From assembly GCA_024220525.1 (NCBI GenBank), contig JAMYWO010000020.1:195153-259152 (forward strand): a DNA stretch of 64,000 nt. The letters run 5' to 3'. This document shows, piece after piece, positions 21,981 through 33,200 of this stretch. The notes beneath the pieces were generated by a model. It worked only from the letters and a program-made list of their open reading frames with translations, did not search any database and was not told the origin of the DNA. This DNA is from Cochliopodium minus (taxonomy: Eukaryota > Discosea > Himatismenida > Cochliopodiidae). Every line of letters starts with the position of its first letter. Position 1 is the first letter of the stretch. A program made the translations under genes and the position numbers.

Positions 21981-22415
21981 TTATTGAAAGAGATAATTAT
22001 TTACACCCAATGATCCTTTTTCTGCAGATATTTCCAAACAATATACATCCCAAGTATGTTCCAATTCCTTTATTTTGAATCCAGGATTAACACATCCAAG
22101 AACAGAATCTTTCTAGAAACAAAATATGAAAAATAAATGTGAATGTTATTTTGGAAAGCAATTAAAGAAAACTTTGATGGGAAGAATATAATAAATTTTT
22201 ACCATCAATAAATTTCTCATCTCTTCACCTCTTAATATATTTTCAATTTTTATCTCTTTATTTTCATTGGAACTATAAAGAGAAGTCAAATTTCTCATTT
22301 TTTGAACAAAATGAATTTTTTTTATAATATTTTTTTTATCGATTTTCATAGAGAGGGCCAAATATGAATAATTGATCAAAACGAGGTCAGAGAAGTCCAT
22401 GGGAAATGACATCAA
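21981..22415 (-). CDS. Small protein of unknown family
   Basis: Two exons, 22415-22203 and 22112-21981, joined in phase 0 give 114 residues. It starts MMSFPMDFSDLVLINYSY and ends GSLGVNNYLFQ. No transmembrane segment or known motif stands out; the middle is charged and Lys-rich, and the second exon contains a single CVNPGF turn and EHTWDVYCLE. It follows the UPF0652 gene by 70 bases on the same strand. The regular splice sites and clean stop argue that it is real, but I do not recognise the family. Confidence 0.55.
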
Positions 22416-22485
22416 AAAATATAAGATTAAGTAAATAATAATTTATTCATTTTAATTTGTGGCAAAAGAGACATCTTCCCAAAGT

Positions 22486-24932
22486 TTAGAAAACTCCATC
22501 AAACCCGTTAAACCCGAATATCAAAAATAAAGGATAGTAACTCTTTTTCTCAAGAAGTGAACACCAGTTCCAAGAAGAAGTCAATCTACCATCAATACAA
22601 GAACCACCCTGAAAGCAAGAAAAGTTAAAAATTATAGAAAATTAAAGTTTAAAAAAAATTTTTACATCATCACCTGAACCATCAAAACCATGCTAATTTT
22701 AAATTTAAGAAAAAAAAAATAAATTTTTGTTAAAGTAAAAAGGATTTTTAAAACCAATAAAATTTCTCAGAAAAAAAAAAAGTAATTATTTTTTTTACAG
22801 TAAAAAAGTCTTTGAGAATGAGTTTCTTTGCTTTTTCAACACCACCAAAATACTTTTCGATATATTCCAAAATACCCTTATCCTCACAATGTTCCAACTC
22901 AAATACAACCTTGACAATAGGAGCCAAGATACGAGTGACTTGTGTATATTTGTCGATAAAAACCAAAGCGTTCGGTACGTCGATATCTCCTAAATGCACA
23001 ACGCTCAATCCTATCCAACTTCCCTTCACTATGGACATGGTACGTTGGAGAATGTTTCCCATGAGCTTGCGTACTCTTGGAGGGGATTGTACACGGTTGA
23101 GACCTTGTCCTGTGTCTCTTAAAACGTAATAAGAAGACGGATCAAGCAAATCAGAGTCTGCACAATACCTAAAATAAAAAAATAATTTAAAAAAATAAGG
23201 AAAAATTTCTTTAAAATATTAACTCAAAATAAAAGGGAAAATTAAATTTAAAGCAAGAAAAAATGTTTAAAAAAATTTTAAAATTACCAAAGTTTGAACA
23301 TATCTTGGGATATTTCTCTCCAAAGTGTAAATGTTTGCAATATGAATTGATATTGGGTAGAGTGGGAATGAGATAAGTGAGACCCTCCAGATCCATAACG
23401 GATGGTGAGATCAGTTTCACTGTCGCTGTCAGTTTCATGAAAATATTTCTTTAAATAATAAATAATTGAATCGACTGGATCTCTGTTGGAAACCAAAAAG
23501 GAGTTACTATCAGAGATAGAGTTGATGACCAACAAAATATCATCTTCGGTCAATTCTTCACTATTAAAATTTATAATTAAAAAATGTTTAGTAAAATAAA
23601 AAAAGTAAAAAAATAAACGTTTTGTATTCTTCGACTAAAAGTTTAGTTGCCTAAAAAAAAATAGTCATTAAATCTTTTTTTAAAAAACTCAAAAAAAATA
23701 TTTACCTCTCTCTTTGCATTTTTCTCCTCTTCAATCTCCTCGTTAGATTTTTTTCTTCCCTCAATGGTGAAATTGATGACAGCTTTGGCAGCAATATCAA
23801 GTTTCTTGTCCTCCAACAAGGCCAAACCACCTCTCTTCTCCAAAAACAAATGGACAGTCTTGATTGGAGTCAAAGGAGAAAACTCCATCTCTTGTGCGAT
23901 GTCTTCAGACACAGCATCTTGTAACATAAATAACATTTTACCGTATTCTGTTCTCATCTTTTCAGGGTTCATAATTTTAAATCTTCTTCCTAATTCGAAT
24001 ATCATTTGGAAGTAGCTTTCGTTGTCTTTGAAGTCTTTGTCTGTTACAAGCTTTTGTCCGGACTTGTAGTTTTTGGCTAACATAAGGCCGCTAAGAATGG
24101 AGCAGATTTCGACGAGTTGTTGTAAAATTCTTTTTTTCTTTCCTGTCCACGCAATAACATCAACTTTATCAGTATATTCACTAAATTAGAAATTTATGTT
24201 TTTTAATTAAGTTTGAATACTTGTATGAGATAGTATCCCATGAATTTGATTGATGATATCCAAAAATTATTCCATTATATTGAACATTATTTTCAATTAA
24301 TATATTAATATATCATTTTGAACTCTATTTGGGTAATATTAACAAATATATTTGAAGTACTAAAAATCTTTTATAAATTTATAAATTATAAACTCATTGA
24401 AATGATCATTACCTTACATCCAATGCAGATATTAAAAGTTTCAAAAGTGATCTTTCTTCGTCATTTATTCTCAAAGGAATGAAATGTGATCTGGATTCAT
24501 AATCAGTATCTTCTTTCATGAATTTTTCCAAATTGATTGTTTTTACTTCATTTGTTTGTATCTATGTTAAAGGGGAGTTTATAAAAAAAAAAAAATTTTA
24601 AAAAGGAGAATTATTCCCCATTTGAATTTACTTTTTCTATTGTTATTTTTGGTTCGTTGTTTTGGGTTTCTTGTATTTCATTTTTAGGCTTCTTCAAATG
24701 TTGATATGTATGTTTGGATCTCATTCCCTTTTTATGTTGTGATAGGAAACATACTTCACAATAATCATCTAAGCATTGATTACAATATAATTCTGCAGGT
24801 TGATCCTAAATAAAATTAATGGTTTGTTAGGATCGTAGGATCGATTTATGTTTAATTATGTCAACTGTGGATTATTATTTGTTATTTTATTTAATTTACA
24901 GTGCATTCGACACAAAACACTTTATTTTCCAT
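22486..24932 (-). CDS. UPF0652/DUF2009 protein with N-terminal B-box-like zinc finger
   Basis: Nine exons: 24932-24900, 24805-24632, 24561-24413, 24180-23706, 23650-23619, 23560-23288, 23168-22799, 22692-22666 and 22608-22486; exactly 552 codons. The body carries the hallmarks recalled for the conserved eukaryotic DUF2009 family: PLRINDEERSLLKLL, ALDVSEYTDKVD, FTLWREISQDMFKLWYCAD, RDTGQGLNRVQSPPRVRKL, IGLSVVHLGD.DVPNALVFIDKY, FDGSGDD and GSCIDGRLTSSWNWCS. Residues 1-50 form a B-box-like zinc finger (CVEC...CNQCLDDYCEVCF..HKKG...KH). The biochemical role of the family is not known to me. Full length, with a 27-base and a 32-base exon. Runs of charged residues (EEIEEEKNAKRE) precede exon 5. Confidence 0.9.
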
Positions 24933-25060
24933 TTCTTTACTGATAAAGGGATATTAATGGTGTTCTATTCCAATTTTATTTTATTTTCACTTCATATTAT
25001 TCCAAATCAAAAAAAAAATTGTAAAAAGAACAACCATTTGATAAGATTTTGATATTTAAA

Positions 25061-25496
25061 ATGAATTTTTCAATTGATTTTAAACTTGAGGAAGAAGGAA
25101 ACAGATTATTGGATGAATATTATAAACAACCAAAAAATATTGAAGTAAAAGCAAAATGGCAAATATGGTGTAAGATTAAGACAATGAAACAAATATACCA
25201 ATCTTATTTTTTAACTGTTGTTAGTAATGGAAAGAGGAGATGAAATATTCAAAATTGTCAAACAAGATGATTCTGGATCTAATAAAATGTCTTATTTAGA
25301 AAAAAAAGACATGTTGACCACTGCAGAACAAATATATAGAGAAGCATTTAAAATAGATATCCTTAGATCTGTCAATTCAATTCAAAAATTAGCAGATGTG
25401 ATTGATTATATTGCTTTGAAATATTGCCCTCAAAATTTTAAAGAACCTGTTTATAATCATGTCAAAGAATTGAAATTGAGTAAGAGACTTTATTAA
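25061..25496 (+). CDS. Small helical protein of unknown family
   Basis: Exon 1, 25061-25169, and exon 2, 25225-25496, are joined across a 55-base intron with a strong GTAAGA donor. They give 126 residues starting MNFSIDFKLEEEGNRLLDEY and ending KELKLSKRLY. The sequence is predicted mostly helical and charged, with no cysteine cluster or membrane segment. Without the intron the frame breaks at 25243, so splicing decides the model. Family not recognised. The start was chosen because it is the first ATG in frame after A/T sequence. Confidence 0.6.
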
Positions 25497-25656
25497 AATA
25501 TTTATATTTAAAGAAATATACCCTATAGAATAAAATAATATACAAATTATGAAATGATAATGATATATTCATTAATATTTGACTATTCATTCTTTATCTT
25601 ATCTTTATATTAATCTTTAATTTTGCCCTTTTTCAAAATAAAAAGTTTCAAATTGG

Positions 25657-25998
25657 ATGAAAAATGAAATATCTACCCTCAAAAAGTTGAATGAAGTTTT
25701 AAGATTTGGATTCTTGGTAAAAAAGGGTAGAATTGTCGGAAATTGGAAAAGAAGATTCTTCGTTATTACATTTGCTCAAATTTATTACTCTGAAACACCC
25801 GGATCAAAGAAATTAGGTACATTGAACATCAGACAAGTCACTGATGTGAGAATTAATACTGAAGATGAAAGAGATAATTGTATTACTGTTGTTGCCAATT
25901 CTCGTGATTTATCTTTTTGTTCGGATAGTGAAGAGGAGATTTGTATTTGGCTTGAATTGATTAGGAGTTTGATTAAAGCCCAATCTATAAATCTATAA
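25657..25998 (+). CDS. PH-domain-only protein
   Basis: Single exon of 113 codons. After a short leader (MKNEISTLKKLNEVL) a complete PH domain follows: FGFLVKKGRIVGNWKRRFFVI as strands 1-3, with the basic loop KKGRIVGNWKRR that in other PH domains binds phosphoinositides. The middle strands are IYYSETPGSKKLGTL, and the C-terminal helix is EEICIWLELIRSLIKAQ with its invariant Trp. It would bind membrane phosphoinositides or act as a competitor of larger PH proteins. Nothing else is fused to it, so it is among the shortest kinds of PH protein. High certainty of fold, unknown partner. Confidence 0.9.
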   Translation: MKNEISTLKKLNEVLRFGFLVKKGRIVGNWKRRFFVITFAQIYYSETPGSKKLGTLNIRQVTDVRINTEDERDNCITVVANSRDLSFCSDSEEEICIWLELIRSLIKAQSINL

Positions 25999-26220
25999 TA
26001 TAAATATATATCAATCATTCAAAGTTGATATAAGGAATCCTTCTTGTATCTCTTCATTTATGAAAAATAAAAAGATTATTTTGAAAATGCTCTCATCTTT
26101 GATTTTCCTTCTTTGATGTATAGATTCTTATAAGGTTATCCAAAGCAATTATCTCAATAGATTCAAATCCAAATTTTATTTTTTAACAAATTCAATCGAA
26201 AAATAAAAAAAAAGGTTGTT

Positions 26221-27036
26221 ATGTTGAAAATAAAAATTTATTTGAATGATGATTTGAGGTCTTTTATGATCCCCAAAGATGTTGAGTATAATAATCTTTT
26301 TTATTTGATTGAAAGAACATTCAAGACAAGTTTGGTTGACTTTAAGATTACATATGAAGAAGATAATGAGAAAATAACAATATACGATACTCCATCACTT
26401 CATAATGCTATCAAATCCTTTCAAAATAGAAGCATTTATTTCCATTTAATCAAAAACAAGAAATTAACCAACGATAATTTTGAACATCAATTATTCTTCA
26501 CATCAATAGAATCTCAATTGAAATATCCATCTTCCAATCTATCAATAAATAATGAAGATCAAAAAAGAAATTTATTTATTTTATTTGAGGAGAATATAAA
26601 GGAGAATTGGATGAAATATCGCGAAGAAGAATGGAAAATGAGTTCTGAAATCTATTCTAATTTGATCCAAGAGAACATAGAAGAAGATGACTTTGAAATG
26701 TTGAATACAGAGCCATCGATAGATCCCCACGATAAATTCATCTTGGATTTGAAAGGTTTAGAAGTGCCCAAAACAGAAGTGAATAAGGATAAAGTAGAAG
26801 AATCTCTATCTCCCAAATCAAAAGCAATAAAATTTGGTGTAAACTTTGCTAAGGACGCCAAATCTTTTTTTAACAATCTTTTGAAGGAGAAGACAAAGAA
26901 AGAAGTTGATTGGCAAGAAAAAGTCAAAGAGTTGGAGGAAATGGGGTTCACTGACAATGAGGAGAATATCAGGGTTCTTATTTCTGTAAATGGGAATATT
27001 TCTAGTGCTGTGGCAAAGTTAGTCAATAAAAAATAA
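26221..27036 (+). CDS. PB1-LIR-UBA protein, NBR1/p62-like selective autophagy receptor
   Basis: Single exon, 271 residues. Residues 1-75 are a PB1 domain: basic first strand MLKIKIYLNDDLRSF and an acidic OPCA-type motif KITYEEDNEKITIYDTPSL. Residues 231-268 are a UBA domain with the MGF loop (KELEEMGFTDNEENIRVLI) and the helical GNISSAVAKLV end. Between them lies EEDDFEML (154-161), a textbook LC3-interacting region of acidic residues, Phe, two residues and Leu. PB1 for polymerisation, LIR for Atg8 binding and UBA for ubiquitin is the core logic of p62 and NBR1. The ZZ zinc finger and FW domain of those proteins are absent. Function in ubiquitin-directed autophagy is inferred from architecture, not shown. 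Confidence 0.8.
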   Translation: MLKIKIYLNDDLRSFMIPKDVEYNNLFYLIERTFKTSLVDFKITYEEDNEKITIYDTPSLHNAIKSFQNRSIYFHLIKNKKLTNDNFEHQLFFTSIESQLKYPSSNLSINNEDQKRNLFILFEENIKENWMKYREEEWKMSSEIYSNLIQENIEEDDFEMLNTEPSIDPHDKFILDLKGLEVPKTEVNKDKVEESLSPKSKAIKFGVNFAKDAKSFFNNLLKEKTKKEVDWQEKVKELEEMGFTDNEENIRVLISVNGNISSAVAKLVNKK

Positions 27037-27241
27037 CCAAGATTGAATGTATTATATATATATATATTGTAGATAATAAAATAAAATCTTTACTAACTCA
27101 CAATGAATCTTTTCATATTGATCGATTTAATCTTCAATTTGTTTTTATTTGGAAAGCAATAATTCTCTAATAAATAAAAAAAAAAAGAATTTTCATTTTT
27201 CACTTCATAAGAGAAGGAATTATTATACCAAAAATATATTG

Positions 27242-30200
27242 ATGGTGTTTGAAAATATAGTGGCATCCAGTAAAATATCATCAAATAACTTTTAATATAC
27301 AAATATATTCAACATTACCTATTAAAATATTCAAATATTCAACAAAATTTTTAAATATATTTGAATGGATTTGATCAGTTCTCCAAAAACATCTTGGACA
27401 ATATGTATTGGGATTGAAAAAAGAAAATTTGAAAATAGCTGTGAAAAATGGGACGGTTAATCTGGAAAATCTGGAAGTGAATAAAATAGCTTTCGAAAGC
27501 TTAAATTTGCCCTTGACAGTGAAAAGAGGGTGTATTGGAAAATTGAGTGTGATAATACCATGGACATCATTGGAGAAAGATTCAACACAATTGATAATAC
27601 AGGATATATGCCTTTTAATTACACCCAAAGAATCAACATTCGATAAAGATTATAAAGAAAAGGAACAAATAACAAAGGAAAGAGCATTGCAATTGCTTCA
27701 ATTGACGAAAGAAGAGATATATGAGGCTCCCAAGGAAGTGCCCAAGAAAGATAAGAAATCATTTGCGGATAAAATACAGGAGAAGGTATTGAGGAATGTG
27801 ATAGTGGAGATTAAGAACATACATATCAGATATGAAGACAATTTATCCAATAAGGTAAATATAAATTAAAGAAATCTTTATTATTATTCAACTAAAGATT
27901 TAATTTATATTATTATATATCATTTTATTCAAAGGATATGTTCAGCTTTGGAATCAATCTTGAATCATTGTTGATGCAATCAGCAGATGAAGATTGGAAG
28001 CCATGTATCGTTCCCAAAGATGTTAAAGAATTAAGAAAGGTAAAAATAAATTTTTTTTTTTGTAACAAAGAGATCTTTATTGACTTTACTACTTCTTGTT
28101 TAGATCGCAAATCTCAATAACTTATCTATATATGTTGATACTAAAGATACTGCAATTTCATATGGAAGTAATCTTTCAGACTTTACAAAAGCAATGTCGA
28201 ATAAGGTACAGAATAGAAAATTTGATGTTTATTTCGAATTAAATAAAATTCTTTTAGATTTTATCTGGATCACATCAATTTCTCTTGAATCCTTTTTCTG
28301 GTAACTTGAGAATATTGGCAAATCAAAGTGTCAAAGGGCTTCCAAACACTATCTTGGAGTTTTTGTTCAAGGAGATCTCATTGGAGATAAATCAAGATCA
28401 ATATTTGGGATTTCTAAATGCCGCAGAGTATCTCTCTAACGAATTCAAAAGATCCATCCACAGCGAATGTAGGCCGGAAAGACTTTCTCTTGTAGACAGA
28501 GACTCAAAAGAGTTTCGTAAATTAATGTGGCTCTATTTAGGGAATATTGCCTTGTCTGAGCAAAGAGAAACAAGAAAAAGGTTCAAGTGGTCTTGGATTG
28601 TCACTTTTCGTCAACTAAGATTGGAATATGTAAATAACTATTTTTTTTCAAAATAAAATAATTAAATAAATTAAGGTAAATCTTTGGTTGAAAAAAATGA
28701 TTCTTCCCAAAAAAGATAAGAAAGAGAATCTTAGAATAAAGGATATCCAAAAGAGTCTTTCATTTGAAATAATAGCTTCTTTTCGTGGTTTGGCTGAAAA
28801 CTATTATTTGGAACAAAAAAACAAAATTATAGATGAAGCAGTCAAATCGAAGAAATGGTATAGTTTGAAAATGACAACAGAAAGATTGAAAAAACTCATT
28901 TCAGATACAATCCCTAAAAATGGATTGAACAACCAAATCATAATGAAACTTTACGTGCCACTCGCACATTCTATGGATCTCAGTGAAACCAATGATACAA
29001 ATTTGGAAGATGTAGAAAAGAGTAAAATATCACTTTCTTTGGAAAAATGTGTTGTGCAGTTGAAGAATGGATATCAGGAGAAGTTTACTCCTATTGGAAT
29101 AATCAGTGTCGAACAAATAAACTTGCAATCTCTTTCTAGGACCATTTCTACTTCTATTTACGGAAACCTCAAATCCATCTACATGAGCGATTATTACACT
29201 GTGGTTGGGAAAGAGATCAAAACAATTGTTCCTGTCATACAAGGAAAGAAGAGTCCTCTCTTGAAATTCGAGTTTCATAATCCTCCTCCTAGTGGTAAAT
29301 CGAAGAGAGCTCTCAAACTCAATTTCAAACCATTGGACGTTTATGTATCTGCCACTTTGATAAACAAAATCCTCACTTTTTTTACTCCTCCTGAGCTCAC
29401 TGTCATTGATGAGTTTTCTGCATCTGCTTCGGAAAGATTCCAGGGATTCAAACAAGAAGCAGAGGAACAAGTAAAGGAAGCGATAAAGAATAAATACATC
29501 AAGAAGAACAAAGATACCTTTGATATTCAAATCAATATTGATGCTCCCAATGTTATCATCCCTTCGGACTTTAGAACTGTAAATTCTCCGGAACATCTCG
29601 ACACAGAAAATCCTACTCTTGTTCTCATTCTGGGTACCATTTCCTTCTCTTCTGATCTGAGTGCTTCAAAAGATTCCCAAAACATAGATTATTATTACGA
29701 CAAATACGATCTTCAGCTAACACAAATGCAAGGAGTTGTTTCTCGTACGAATAATTGGAGGAGTGAATTGCCGAGGGAAGATCTAAGATCAGTTGTCATC
29801 GATAGATTGAATCTTCATATTGAAGTTAAAATGTTGAATGTTGCTTCTCTTCGTTTGCCAAGGTTGACTTTGAAGATAAACTTTTTCAGTGCTGTCACTT
29901 TCTTTCTATCTCACGAAAAAATCTCTCAGATCGTTTCCATTAGTCACCCTCTTTCTACCATTGGAAAGGGAAGAGAGAAAAAACCCAAAATATTACTCGA
30001 GAGCAAAAAAAGGAGTAATAAAAAGAAAGAGAATCCTCAATTCAACGATATGATAAAAAATTTAGATGAAATGATGAAAGTTAACGAAGATAATGAAGTA
30101 GATCATGTTATTGAAGAGTTGATAGAGTCAAAGTACTCCAAAATGAAGAACACAAAGAATCCCAAACAAATAGAGTTTGAGTTTGTTATTCCTCTCATCA

Positions 30201-33200
30201 GTGCCACCTTGTATGAACTGAAAGACGATATTTTTCATGATTTATTGACACTCACCGTCAATGATATAAGTGCAGCAGCTTTTAAATCTCTTCATACATT
30301 AGAAGCACAAGTAATAAAAATATTTTACTTCTTTTTTTTATTTATTTATTTTTTATCTTTTTAATATCACTTTTTTTTTCTCTACTTTTTTAATAGGTTC
30401 AACTTAAAAATTTAGAGGCGTTGGATCATACCCAAAGTACTTCTAGTGCATTCCACAAGATGATATCCACCAATGAAGAAGGAAAGGAGCTTATTTCTGT
30501 TACTTATTTGGGGACTCCGAAGAAAAGTCCTTTCCATGACGATACTGAACACAATCTCAAACTTTCATTCACTGGTTTGCAAATAAACATAAGTCGAACA
30601 TCTATTGTCCAACTAATTTCATTTGGAAACAAGATTGTAGTTCCTAAAAAAGAAAAGGAACCGAAAAAGGAGACAGTTGAACAAAAAGATCCAACAGAAA
30701 AGAAAAAGGACAAAATATTGAAGAAGTTAAGGAAGAGTGAAGCTTCAATACTTCCTAAAACAGAAGCACCAAGCCTTTTATGTAAAGTGGAAGCAAAAAT
30801 AGGTTTCTTTTTTTTTTAAACATAATAAAAGGAAGTTATTTTTATTTTAAAAAAATTTTTTTTTAATTTTTTTTTTAGGTCCAATAATCTTGAATTTAAA
30901 TAGAAAGGGAGAACATTTCTTGTCTTTGCTGATTGGGAGCTCATCAGTATTCGCCAAAGTCACGGAAGATAAAGTATTGACATTGGATGGCAATTTGGGA
31001 AGCTTCAAAGTGAAGGACATGGCCTCCTCTGAAGAGAGTTTGTACAAAACTATAGCACAAGTAGAAGGAGACAAAAACACGATTCAAGTGAGTCTAACTT
31101 CTTACATCAACAAAAGTGTAAAGAAAGGAGAGTTTGACACTATAATGAAGATCAAAATCAACAGTATAAAGTTAAATTTTGTTTCTAGGGTTCTTTTCGA
31201 AATCACACATTATCTGGCTGAGATGACTTTAATGAGATTGAAGCTTCGTTCCAAATCAAAGAACTCAAAGGTGGAGGAGTTAGAGTCTTCAAGAACACAC
31301 ATCAAGATAGATATTGGAAATCCAATTATCATCATTCCTAAAAATTCAACTTCTACAGAAGCGCTTGTTGCTGATCTTGGTAAACTTTCAATATTAAATT
31401 TTTAAATTTTTATTTCAATTAATTGTTTTAAAAGGTGAAATATCTGTTGAAATTAAAGATAAAAAAGATTTGGAAAAGGTTAAAAAGTATGGAAAGGAGT
31501 TTGAAGAAAGTGATAACATTTTTTGGTACAAGGACATCGCAATAGACATCCAAGACATGAACATCAATACTTGTACGAACGTGTTTGACAAGAAGCAAAA
31601 CAAATTGGAGTATATATTGTCAAAACTCACCAACAAAATTTATGCAAGATCAAATTTGAAACCTGTAGATGATGATGCTCTCACTGAACTCTCTGTCAAA
31701 CTTCCTGGTGTTTATGCTTCTTTGAATGAATTTCAAATGGAACTTTTGTTGGGAACTTTAGCTGGGAATTTGTCTGAACAAGTTTTTCTATTGACTCAAC
31801 CCGCCATCAAATCTACCAAAAAATATAAAAAGAAAGTGATCAGTTACGAAGACAATTTTCCTATGAAAATCAATCTCCAAATAGACGAGATTGAACTTAC
31901 ACTTTTCAAGGGTGGAGGTGAGATTCCAGTGGAACAGGTCACTTCTTTGAGTGCAGAAAAATTGTGCATTTCTTTGTTGAGTTATCCTGATGATACTTCC
32001 GAGATTACTCTTTTTTTAAATTCAATCTCTTTGTTAGACAAGACAAGTTCGAAAGAAAGCAAGTTTCCGAAACTCATCGAAACTGTCTCTTCAGGTGAAG
32101 AGGATCAAATCTTGAAGATTTATGTGAGTGGAAATGATAATCAAGATACGTTTGTTCAAATCAGCATTGGTCCAGTTAGAGCTCATCTAGTACCTCAGGG
32201 AATCTGGAATATGTTGACAATCTTGATGCCAAGGCTTGTGATGATATCTCCTTGCCTAAAGAAGTTTAAAAACACTCAAAAGAAGACGAAGGCAAGAAAG
32301 ATAGCAAACAAAGGTGCCACCTTCGTTGATTTCCATCTTGCATCTCCTCAATTAGCAATTTTGGAAGATAATACTGATCTAAATACAAGATGCATCATGG
32401 TAAACTGCGATTTCAACTTGCAATTTGAAGAAACAATAGCGATGAACAAAACTTTCAATCTCGACATCACCAACATCGAACTCTTCAAATGTATTTTGAA
32501 TGATCCCAAGTCAAGGAAGTTGTGTATCCTTGAAAACTTCAACATCACCCTAACCTTCCAATCCATCCATCTCGAAGTCGAGAAACTCTTCATCGAAATC
32601 GAACACATGAAATTCTCTTTTGCTCATCAAGATTATCTCCTCATCAAAATCCTCAAGGAGAACTGGGAAAAGGTCATCAAAGAAAAACCGTTACTTCTCC
32701 CTGAGAAAGAGAAGAATCCTCACAAAATCAATAACCTGGAAAATTCTGCCGAGTTTTCCCGTTTGATTAATATTTATTCAAAGGGAATCTCTGCCAAATT
32801 GATCGATGATTCTTATGGACACACCATCTCCATCCTTTCTGTCCGTATGATGAATTCTACTGTTTCCCTTGTGATGTCTTCTGAGGTGTTCAATTTTTTA
32901 TCAGCAAAAGCAAAGTTTGATCTTTATGTTGATTGTTTTAATCTAAATAATCAAGCATGGGAACCAATGTAAAATTTTTTTTTTAATTTTTTTTTACTTT
33001 ATTTTGAATATTTTATTTAAAAAAAATATCTTTTTTCTCCCTTTAGGTTGAGAGGACTTTATAACATTAACAATCCCCAATTAATGACGGAAAAAAGTTT
33101 TACATTGGTGGTCAAGGCGAAGAGATGGGACAACCTCCCTCTTTCCATCAACATCACCACAGAAACACCTTTGACCATTGCTATCAACAAAGCGTTCATA

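Noticed and set aside
22415-22486. Small gene at 21981-22415 as the 3' end of the UPF0652 gene
   Set aside because: The UPF0652 protein ends at its expected C-terminus with a stop at 22486, and the small gene has its own ATG.
29030-29596. 188-codon frame on the minus strand inside VPS13
   Set aside because: Antisense shadow of a well-supported VPS13 exon with basic low-quality sequence and no domain.
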